Shown in pieces: positions 8,630 through 18,200 of a stretch of 64,000 nucleotides of DNA. The DNA lies in contig NZ_FOIB01000009.1 of the NCBI RefSeq assembly GCF_900111765.1, positions 434,001-498,000 on the forward strand. The letters are read 5' to 3'. Source of the stretch: Myxococcus fulvus (GTDB lineage: Bacteria; Myxococcota; Myxococcia; Myxococcales; Myxococcaceae). Below the pieces are notes generated by a model. That model ran no database searches and was not told the DNA's origin. It saw only the letters and a program-made list of their open reading frames with translations. Positions within the stretch are counted from its first letter, which is position 1, and each line of letters begins with the position of its first letter. A program made the position numbers and the translations under genes.

Positions 8630-10564
8630 TCACTTGAGCTGCTCCAGCGCCGCGCGGGCCTCGGAGGCCGCGCTGGTGAGCGAGGACGTGCGTCCCTCCA
8701 GCCCGGAGAGCGCGCCCTTGAGCTCGGCCTTCGCCTCGGAGACCTTCGCGGAGACCTCCGCCTGCGCGGACTCGAGCGCCGCCTGCGTGTCGGACGACGC
8801 CCCGTCCAGCTTCGCCTGCGTGCTTCCCGAAGCCACCCGGTACGCGGCGGTCGTCTCCCCCACCGCCCCGCCGACCCCCGCCGAGAGGTCCGCGCGCGCG
8901 GTCTCCACCTGCGGCGAGACATCGAACGTGGGCGTGACGGACGCTGCGCCGGGCAGCTCCTTCGTCCGGAACATCATCGTGCCCTCGGCCATGCGCACCG
9001 TCTCGGTGTCCGGTCCCGAGGTGCGCTCCAGGTGCCACACCGGCTTCATGTCCTGGAAGTCGTGGACGATGGACGTCTGGCTGGTGTCGTTCTTCCCCAG
9101 GAGGATGCCATCCCCCTGCCCGTCCTGCGGCAGTCGCGCCGCGTCCGCCCAGTCCAGGTGACGGTGGAGCTCCGCCCGGTCGAAGTGCAGCGCCACCAGC
9201 ACGCGCGCGTTCTTGTACGGCGGGAAATAGAAGTGGCCCGGGAAGAAACCCGGCTCGGCCGGCACGCTCACGTCCTTGTTCCACAGCGGCACCTTCACGC
9301 GCCACGTGAGCACCGAGGTCTTCTTGTCCTCGGACAGCAGGTAGATGCGGTCCTTCTCCCCTCCTCCGGGGCTGAGCACCTTGCCCTCGACGTGGATGGG
9401 ATAGCGGGGCGCGTGGTGCGCGGGCAGCGACACCGTCGTGTCCGCGGCGCGCTCCGCCAGCAGCGACATCTCCACCTCGAACCCCGTGTCCTTCAGCTGC
9501 AGCCCCGCGTGTGGCCCCTCGTCGAGCGTCCGCGCCGACAAGGACAGCTCCACCACGCGGAGGTCCTCGCCGCTCCCCACCACCGAGGAGCCCCACAACA
9601 GCCCCTCCAACCGCAGCCCGGCCCACGGGCTCACCGGCACGGTGGGGAAGTGGTTGAACGTCATCCGGTACCTGCGCTGCGGGACACGCAGCCGGTTGAC
9701 CTCCAGCGCCTGGCGCTGCTCCACCACGGACACGATGGGCGTGCGCACCAGGTGGTCCTGATGGATGCCCGCGACGCCCGCGCCCTTGCTCGCGGGGACC
9801 TCCAGCGTGGAGGACTTGAGCGTGGAGGCGTTGAGCACCCGCGCCGCGTTGCGGGGAATGGCGGGGACGACCACGTCCAGCCGCTCCACCTTCGTGCGCG
9901 ACAGCAGCTTCGCGCCGCTCACCGCGGGCTTGCGTCCCCACAGCCCGTACTGGTCCTTCACGCAGTCGTAGGCGAACACACCCCCTCGCGTGTCCGCGAG
10001 CCACGCGACGAAGTCGTACAGGCCCACGCCCGGCGCGTCCTCCCCCAGCGCCAGGCACACCAGGGGCCGCTTCTCGTCGAGCACGTCCCAGTCGAAGTCG
10101 AAGGTGAACGCCCCCGCGGTGTGCTCGGTGAGCAGCGTCTTCAGCGCGAAGTCCGTGCGCAGCTCCGTGGGGCGGTGCTGGCGCCAGAGCACGCGCGCGG
10201 CGTCCTCGAACGCCACGGTGTAGCGCCGGAAGCGCACCGGCGCGCCGCCCACCGGGCCATGCGTCCGGGCCTCCAGCGAGCGCGCGCGGGCCAGGCCATG
10301 GAGGAGGAGCGGCTTGGGCGGGGGCTGGGGGACGGGGTAGCCGCCGGAGATGGACAGCTTCACGTCCAGGAGGTCCGGGGTGGCGAAGGCCGTGAAGAGC
10401 GGCCCGTCGTCCTTCTCCAGGCCGGTCCAGAAGCTCACCTCCGCGGTGAACCCGTGGGGCTGGAGGTCCACGGAGAAGGCCTCCACCTGCCCCCCCGGGA
10501 TGACGAAGGACTGCCCGCCCAGGGTCAGGGTGAGGGACAGCGCGAGTCGTTCCTGGAAGGCCAT
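8630..10564 (-). CDS. vgrG: VgrG-like T6SS spike protein with a C-terminal helical tail
   Basis: This 644-aa protein has the two-part plan of a VgrG/gp27-gp5 spike. Residues about 1-380 resemble the gp27-like hub: a beta-rich start, an LHGLARARSLE strand, and a VCLALGEDAPGVGLYDFVAW segment where VgrG proteins have the CVQYxExDxxFxxRLLEEEG signature. Residues about 400-510 resemble the gp5 OB fold, with EGKVLSP, WRVKVPLW and a GHFYFPPYKNARVLVALHF run. Residues about 540-644 are Ala/Ser/Glu-rich helix similar in style to the downstream coiled-coil protein. A frame extension to 10720 is rejected because the conserved part starts at the ATG at 10564. It is next to tssF-L-M-J, which supports the call, but the sequence is divergent. 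Confidence 0.68.
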   Translation of the reverse strand: MAFQERLALSLTLTLGGQSFVIPGGQVEAFSVDLQPHGFTAEVSFWTGLEKDDGPLFTAFATPDLLDVKLSISGGYPVPQPPPKPLLLHGLARARSLEARTHGPVGGAPVRFRRYTVAFEDAARVLWRQHRPTELRTDFALKTLLTEHTAGAFTFDFDWDVLDEKRPLVCLALGEDAPGVGLYDFVAWLADTRGGVFAYDCVKDQYGLWGRKPAVSGAKLLSRTKVERLDVVVPAIPRNAARVLNASTLKSSTLEVPASKGAGVAGIHQDHLVRTPIVSVVEQRQALEVNRLRVPQRRYRMTFNHFPTVPVSPWAGLRLEGLLWGSSVVGSGEDLRVVELSLSARTLDEGPHAGLQLKDTGFEVEMSLLAERAADTTVSLPAHHAPRYPIHVEGKVLSPGGGEKDRIYLLSEDKKTSVLTWRVKVPLWNKDVSVPAEPGFFPGHFYFPPYKNARVLVALHFDRAELHRHLDWADAARLPQDGQGDGILLGKNDTSQTSIVHDFQDMKPVWHLERTSGPDTETVRMAEGTMMFRTKELPGAASVTPTFDVSPQVETARADLSAGVGGAVGETTAAYRVASGSTQAKLDGASSDTQAALESAQAEVSAKVSEAKAELKGALSGLEGRTSSLTSAASEARAALEQLK

Positions 10565-10793
10565 GCGCCGGCGAGCACTTGCCCTTTCCGTGCCAGCGCT
10601 TCCCCCCGGGAGAACCCCGCCTGGCCGCCGCTCCTGCGGTCCTCCCGGACGCAGCCGCGTTCCGCCGGTACGCAGCCAGGACCCTCCCCCGGGGTGCTCG
10701 CGACACGCCCCCTCCCGCACGCCTCCTTGGTACGTGCCTTGCTCTCAGGCCGAGCCGGCGTGTGTCCGCGGGCTGTCTCCCGCATGAGCACCA

Positions 10794-12239
10794 ATGTCGG
10801 TCATGCGCCATGGGACGCGGATGAGTGGGTGGTGCCTCACGTGGCAACGGATGGGGACGCTGGCGCTGCTGCTGCTGGCGCCCGGCGCGTTCGCCCAGGA
10901 GCCGGCGGCCCTGCCCGCCTTCTTGATGGAGCGACTGGAGATCAACCCAGGTCCCGGCCCCCTCGCGACGGGCGGTGGCACCGTGCTGCGCGCGGCCGAG
11001 CTCCGGGTGCTCATCCTGGGTCACTACCAGCACGAGCCCATGACACTCAACGCGAAGGGCGAGACGATGCCCATCCTGACGAGCCGCACAACGGGCGTGC
11101 TCGCGGTGGCGCTCGGCTTGAGCTCGCGGCTGCAGATCGACGCGCGAATCCCGGTGCTGACCCAGCGCGAGGGAGACGACCTGGCCTCACAGGGGCTGCT
11201 CGGGCCCACGCGGCACGGCGTGGGCTCTCCGCGCGTGGGCGCGCGGGTGGGCCTGCTGCGCACGGAGGAGGACGACGCGGTGGACCTCGCCTCGGAGGTG
11301 AGCGTCTATCTGCCGTTCGGGACGCAGGGCGCGTTCGCTCGGGGCGCCGACACGAGCATCCTGGCGCGCGTCATGGTGGGCGGCATGCTGGGCTCCATCC
11401 TGGCGCCGTCGTTCGAGCTGGGCGTGCTGGTGCGGCGCGGAGTCACCATCGAGGTCCCCACGCTGGAGGCGCGCGAGCTGGGCAGCGAGCTGCGCCTGGG
11501 CGCGGGCCTGATGACGACGGGGGCGCCGCTGCGCGCGGAGGTGGCGATCAACGCGGCGCTCTCCTGGAAGCAGGCGCGGGGCGCGGTGGAGGTGCTGGGC
11601 GGCGCGCGCTATGCGCCGCGCGAGGGCGTGGAGCTGTTCGCGCTCGGTGGCCTGGGCTTCGGCTCGGAGCCGGGCATCCCGCTGTTCCGCCTGGTCGCGG
11701 GCGTGGCGTTCAACTCGCTCCTGGGTGAGGACACGCGGCCCGACAGTGACACGAGCATCGTGCACGAGTCCGTGCCGCTGCCCACGCCCGCGCCTAACCG
11801 GCGCGTGTCGGACATGCAGGGCTCGATGATTCCCAACCCCGGCGAGGCCTCGCCCGTCGCGAACGTGTCCCGGGACAAGTTCGTGCTCGACGGCCGGGTG
11901 TACTTCCGGGTCGGCAGCTCGGAGCTGCCCGAGTCCTCGCCGGACCTGGAGCGGGCCGTGGAGCTGATGCTGACCAACCCGTCGGTGAAGCTGATGACGG
12001 TGGATGGACACACGGACGACTCGGCCACGGAGACCTTCAACCCACGGCTCGGTCGCGCTCGCGCGGAGGCCGTGTGGCGCTACCTGGTGGAGCGTGGTGT
12101 CTCTCCCCAGAAGCTGCGATTGCGGAGCTACGGCCCGGAGCATCCCGCACAGAGCAACGGAACCGTCGAGGGGCGCGAGAAGAACCGCCGGGTCGAGCTC
12201 CTCCTCATGCTGCCGACGAACCTGGAAGCCACGCCATGA
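10794..12239 (+). CDS. OmpA-family outer-membrane protein with beta-barrel-like N-domain
   Basis: The 481-aa precursor has a signal peptide whose hydrophobic core is followed by AFA-QE at residues 33-36. Residues about 60-310 are alternating beta strands of the outer-membrane-barrel kind. Residues about 365-475 form an OmpA peptidoglycan-binding domain with TVDGHTDD, the helix NPRLGRARAEAVWRYLV and the NRRVEL end motif, so the protein links outer membrane and cell wall. The start may instead be the ATG at 10821, which leaves a more usual signal peptide; both keep the same mature protein. The stop overlaps the start of the giant Ig-repeat gene (ATGA), so the two are coupled. It could support surface display of that protein; this is inference. 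Confidence 0.82.
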   Translation: MSVMRHGTRMSGWCLTWQRMGTLALLLLAPGAFAQEPAALPAFLMERLEINPGPGPLATGGGTVLRAAELRVLILGHYQHEPMTLNAKGETMPILTSRTTGVLAVALGLSSRLQIDARIPVLTQREGDDLASQGLLGPTRHGVGSPRVGARVGLLRTEEDDAVDLASEVSVYLPFGTQGAFARGADTSILARVMVGGMLGSILAPSFELGVLVRRGVTIEVPTLEARELGSELRLGAGLMTTGAPLRAEVAINAALSWKQARGAVEVLGGARYAPREGVELFALGGLGFGSEPGIPLFRLVAGVAFNSLLGEDTRPDSDTSIVHESVPLPTPAPNRRVSDMQGSMIPNPGEASPVANVSRDKFVLDGRVYFRVGSSELPESSPDLERAVELMLTNPSVKLMTVDGHTDDSATETFNPRLGRARAEAVWRYLVERGVSPQKLRLRSYGPEHPAQSNGTVEGREKNRRVELLLMLPTNLEATP

Positions 12240-15200
12240 AATCACTGAGATGGTTGCACCTGCTGACCTGCGTCGTGGCGTTGGGCGCGCACTCCGCGTT
12301 CGCCGAGGCGGATGTCTTCGGCCTGGGCGAGGCGCGTGACGAATCCCTCACGGTCCCCGCCAACTCGAGTCAGGTCATCAATCACTACGCGGCGGTGACG
12401 GGCCCGGTGCGCAAGGGCGACCGCGAGCTGCGCGTGGAGACGCTCCAGGGCTTCGCGGCCGGAGACCTGGTGATGGTGTTGCAGAGCGCGGCCGCGGGTC
12501 CCGTGGCCGCCCTGTCGCTCTCCACCTTCACGTACGGCCCGCGCGAGGAGAGCCCGCCAGGCCAGTGGGAGCTGGCGCGGGTGTCGCGCGCGAAGGACGG
12601 CGTGCTGCTGCTCGCGCGTCCGGTGCTCAATGACTTCGCCTTCCCGGGCACGCAGGTCATCCGCGTGCCCGAGTTCCAGAACGTCACCATCCACCCCACG
12701 GGGGAAGTGAGCGCGCGCGCCTGGAATGGTTCGTCCGGCGGCGTGGTGGCCTTCCTCGTCGCGGACACGCTGCACAACAACGGCGTCATCACCGCGAGCG
12801 GCGCGGGCCCGCGGAGCGGCTCGACGAGCGGCGGCGGCGTGGTCTTCTTCCGCGCGCGCAAGCTCACTGGCGCCGGTCGCATCGAGGCCGACGCGCGGGC
12901 CTGGCCGTGGGAGCTGGAGGGGCTCACCCAGGGCGGCGCGGGCGGCAGCATCTCCGCGCGGCTGGTGGAGGGCGCGGACTGCGAGGCGCTGCTGGCGAGG
13001 AGCGCGGGCAGCGTGCTGCTGCAGGCCGCGAGCCTCCGGGGCTGCCCGGTGTTCGTGGAGTCGGACGTCTCGGGCGCCAAGGCCTTCGCGGCGCGAGCCG
13101 GCGATGAAGGTGGCGCGACGCTCGTGGAGCACGGGCTCGTCATCCCGCAGCGTCCGGTCATCACCGCTCCGGGAGAAGGCGCCAACGTGAAGGCCCGGTC
13201 CCCGCGCGTCACGGGCACGGCGGACCCGGGCGCCACCGTCCACGTGAAGCTGGGCAACACCGACCAGCCCACCACGCCCGAGCGCGAGTTGCCCGCCGCG
13301 GTGGTGAGCGAGTCCGGCGCGTTCTCCATCGAGGTGCCCGGCCGCCTGGAGGATGGCCTGTACGCCGTCACGGCGCACACGGAGGTCGAGGGACTCGCGA
13401 GCCCCACGAGCGACCCGGTCTACTTCTCCGTGGAGGCGCTGCTCGCCCCCGCGCGTCCCGTCATCGAGGTTCCCGTGGCGGACGCGAAGGTGGGCGTGGC
13501 CGGCACGGGCTTCTCCGGCACCGCGGAGACGGACAGTACGGTGACCGTCACGGTCGGCACGCTCGAGTGGGAGGCCCTCACGGGCGCGGATGGCCGGTGG
13601 TCGGTTCCGGCGACGACGGACCTCGATGATGGCACGCACACCGCCTCCGTCACGGCCACGAACGAAGACAACGAGACCGGGCCGGCCGCGACCGTCACCT
13701 TCCAGGTCGATACGACGCCGCCGGGCGCGCCCGTCATCTCCGTCCCGGTCGCGAGCGCCCAGGTGGGCACCGCCGGCACGGGCTTCTCCGGCACCGCCGA
13801 GGCGGGCAGCACGGTGAGGGTCACCGTCGACGGCACCACGTGGACCGCCGTCACAGCCGCGGGGGGCACCTGGTCCATTGCCGCCCAGACGACCATGACG
13901 GAGGGCAGCCGCACCGCCTCCGTCACCGCCACCGACACGTTCGGCAACACCAGTCCGCCCTCGACCGTCACCTTCACCGTCGACAAGACGGCGCCGGCCC
14001 GGCCCATCATCACCACGCCCGCGGCGAACGCCCAGGTGGGCACGGCCGGCACGGGCTTTGCCGGCACCGCCGAGGCGAACAGCACGGTCACCGTCACGGT
14101 CGGTGCCCTCACGTGGAACGCCACGACGACCGCGGGAGGCGCCTGGTCGGTTCCCGTGCAGACGACCATCGAGGAGGGAAGCCGCACCGCCTCCGTCACC
14201 GCCAGGGACGCCGCGGGCAACGTCAGCTCCGCGGCGACGGTCATCTTCACCGTCGACATCACGGCTCCGGCGCGGCCCGTCGTCACGACCCCCGCGGCGG
14301 GCTCCACCGTGGGCACGGCCGGCACGGGCTTCTCCGGCACCGCCGAGGCGGGCAGCACGGTGACCGTCACAGTCAGCAGCGAGTCGTGGACGGCCGTCAC
14401 CACCGCTGGTGGCGCCTGGTCCATCCCCACGCAGACGACCCTTCCGGAGGGCAGCCAGACCGCCTCCGTCACCGCCACGGACGCGTTCGGCAACGTCAGC
14501 ACCGTGAGGACGGTCACCTTCACCGTCAACAAGACGCCCGCCGCCACGCCGGTCATCAGCGTGCCCGCCGAGGGCGCCGTCGTCGGCCCGACGGGGCTGA
14601 CCTTCTCGGGGACGGCCACCGCCACGCATCAGGTGCGGGTGAGCCTGGACGGCAACCTGGTCGACACCGTCACGGTGCCCGCCACCGGACGCTGGAGCGT
14701 GCCGGCCAACAGCACGCCCGCCCACGGAAGCCACGCCGTCACGGCCATCGCCACCAACGCCATCGGCAACACCAGCGCCACCGCCACGCGCACCTTCACC
14801 GTCGACGCGACGCCTCCGGCGAGCCCCATCGTCACCACGCCCACCGCGGGCCAGGTGGTGGGCAAGAGCGGCACGGGCTTCTCCGGCACCGCCGAGGCGG
14901 GCAGCACGGTGACCGTCACGGTCGGCGGCAACACCTGGACGGACACGGCCGCCGCCGATGGCACCTGGTCCGTTCCGACGAAGACGACCATCGCGGAGGG
15001 AAGCCGCACCGCCTCCGTCACCGCCACCGACACGTTCGGCAACGTCAGCGCGGTGACGACGGTCGCGTTCACTGTCGACACCACGAATCCGGCGAGGCCC
15101 GTCGTCGCGACGCCCGTGGAAGGCTCCACCGTGGGCATGCCCGGCACGGGCTTCTCCGGCACCGCCGAGCCGAACAGCACGGTGACCGTCACGGTCGGCT

Positions 15201-18200
15201 CCCTCACGTGGACGGCCCCGGCCGCCGCCGCGGGGGGCGCCTGGTCTGTCCCCGTCCAGACGGACATCCCCGCGGGGTCCCGCGTCGCGTCCGTCACCGC
15301 CACCGACGTCGCGGGCAACGTCAGCTCCACGGCGACGGTCAACTTCACCGTCAACAAGACGCCCGCCAGCGCGCCCACCATCACCGCGCCCACCACCGCG
15401 ACGCCGGTGGGCCCGACGGGGCTGACCGTTTCGGGGGCGGCCACCGCCACCAACCGCGTGACGGTGAACCTGGACGGCAACCTGGTCGACACCGTCACCG
15501 TGGCGGCCAACGGGCGCTGGAGCGTGTCCGTCAACAGCACGCTCAGCGAGGGCACGCACACCCTCACCGCCTTCGCCACGGATGGGATTGGCAACACCAG
15601 CTCCACCGTCACGCGCACCTTCACCGTCGACGCGACGCCGCCAGTGAAGCCCGTCGTCACGACGCCTGCCCCGGGGACCCGGGTGGGAAGGACCGGCATC
15701 AGCTTCTCCGGCACCGCGGAAGTCGGAAGCCAGGTGCGGGTCACCGTCGGCAGCGCGTCGTGGACGGACACGGCCGCCGCGGGCGGCGGAGCCTGGTCCA
15801 TCCCCGCGCAGACGACCATCGCGGACGGCAACCACACCGCCTCCATCACCGCCACGGACACCGCCGGCAACGTCAGCGAGGCGACGACGGTCAGCTTCAT
15901 CATCGACACCACGCCTCCCGGCGTGCCCGTCGTCACGACGCCGACCGAAGGCGCCGTGGTGGGCACCGCCGGCACGGGCTTCTCCGGCACCGCGGACGCC
16001 AACAGCACCGTGACCGTCACGGTGGGCACCTTCACGTGGAGCGCCACGACGACCGCGGGTGGCACCTGGTCCATCCCGGTGAAGACGAACATCCCCGACG
16101 GCGCGCAGAGCGCGTCCGTCACCGCCTCGGACAGCCTCGGCAACGTCAGCACCGCGAGGACGGTCCACTTCACCGTCAACAAGACGCCCGCCGTCGCGCC
16201 CACCATCAGCGCCCCCGCCAACAACTCCGTGGTGGGCCCGGCCGGAACCCCGTTCACGGGGACGGCCACGCTGGGCAACGAGGTGACGGTCTACCTGGAC
16301 GACGTGCTGCTCGGCACCGCCACGGCGGCGGCCAACGGACAGTGGTCGGTGAGCTTCAGCGGAACCCTCACGGAGGGAACGCACAAGGTCACCGCCGTCG
16401 CCACCAACGAGCTGGGCAACAGCAGCTCCACCACCACGTCGAACTTCACGGTCGACCTGACGCCTCCGCCCGCTCCAGTCATCGAGACGCCCGCCACGGG
16501 CGCTCGCGTGGGCACGGCCGGCACGGGCTTCTCCGGCACCGCGGTCGCGGACACCTTCGTGAGGGTCTCCGTCGGCAGCGCCTCGTGGACGACCACCACG
16601 GCCGCCAACGGCCGCTGGTCCATCGCCGCGCAGACGAGCCTCTCGGATGGCAGCCGCACCGCCTCCGTCACCGCCACGGACCCCGCGGGCAACACCAGCA
16701 CGGCCACGACGGTGACGTTCATCGTCGACACGGTGCCTCCGGCCGCGCCGGTCATCGACACGCCCACCACCGGCGCCCGGGTGGGCCCGGCGGGCACGGG
16801 CTTCTCCGGCACTGCCGAGCTGGGCACCCTGGTGACGGTCAACGTCGGCGCGCTCGCCTGGACGGCCCCGACGGGCGCGGATGGCCGCTGGAGCGTCGCG
16901 ACGACGACGGCCATCCCGGATGGCGCGCAGACGGCCTCCGTCACCGCCACCGACGAGACCGGCAACGTCAGCGGCGCCACGGAGGTCCTCTTCAACGTCG
17001 ACACCCAGAAGCCCGCGCGGCCCCTGGTGGAGGTCCCCGCCGAGGGCGCCCACGTGGGTCCCGGGGGCACGGGCTTCTCCGGCACCGCCGAGGCGAACAG
17101 CACGGTGAAGGTCGTCGTGGGCGCGCTCGAGTGGACGACCACGGCCGGCAGCAACACCGTCTGGTCCATCTCGACGAAGACGGACATCCCCGAGGGCCCT
17201 CGCACCGCCTCCGTCACCGCCACCGATGCCACCGGCAACGTCAGCGACGCGCGTGAGGTCCACTTCACCATCGACAAGACGGCGCCGGGCGAGCCGGTCA
17301 TCGTGACGCCCGCCGCGGGCGCTCGCGTGGGCACGGCCGGCACGGGCTTCTCCGGCACCGCCGAGGTGGGCAGCACGGTGAAGGTCGTCGTGGGCGCGCT
17401 CAACTGGAGCGCCACGACCAATGGGGATGGCGAGTGGACCATCGCGCCGGTGACGACCATCGCCGACGGCAACCGCACCGCATCCGTCACCGCCACCGAC
17501 GCCGCGGGCAACGTCAGCGCCGCCGTGACGCGCTCCTTCACCGTCGACACGACGGCGCCCGCCATCCCCATCATCGAGACGCCCATCGGAGGCGCCCAGA
17601 TTGGCGTCGCCGGCACGGGCTTCTCCGGCACCGCCGAAGCGAACAGCACGGTGAAGGTCGTCGTGGGCGCGCTCAACTGGAGCACCACCGCGGGACCCGA
17701 CACCCGGTGGACCATCTCCGTGCAGACGAACATCCCGGATGGCAGCCGCACCGCCTCCGTCACCGCCACCGACGCCACCGGCAACGTCAGCAGCGCCGCC
17801 CAGGTCACGTTCAACGTGGACACGACGAAGCCCGACGTGCCCGTCATCGTGACGCCCGCCAGCGGAGCCCGCGTGGGCGTCGCCGGCACGGCCTTCAGCG
17901 GCACCGCCGAGCCGGCGAGCCGGGTGGAGGTCGTCGTGGGCACGCTGTCGTGGACGGCCACGGCCGGCTCCGACGGACAGTGGACGGTTCCGACGAAGAC
18001 GAACATCCCGGATGGCGAGCACACCGCGGTGGTCACCGCCACCGACGCGCTCAACAACAAGAGCGACCCGGCGACGCGCCTCTTCTCCGTGGACACCACG
18101 CCTCCGGCGAAGCCCAGCATCACCACTCCCAGGGCCGACACCGTCGTGGGGACCGCGGGCACCATCATCGAGGGCGAGGCGGAGGCCGGAAGCACGGTGG

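Noticed and set aside
8630-10564. Reading the 644-aa protein as a general cell-surface protein
   Set aside because: Absence of a signal peptide and the hub plus OB-fold pattern next to T6SS genes fit a VgrG-like spike better.
10565-10720. N-terminal extension of the VgrG-like frame to 10720
   Set aside because: The extra residues are Arg/Gly-rich and outside the conserved start of the spike; the ATG at 10564 gives the beta-rich beginning.
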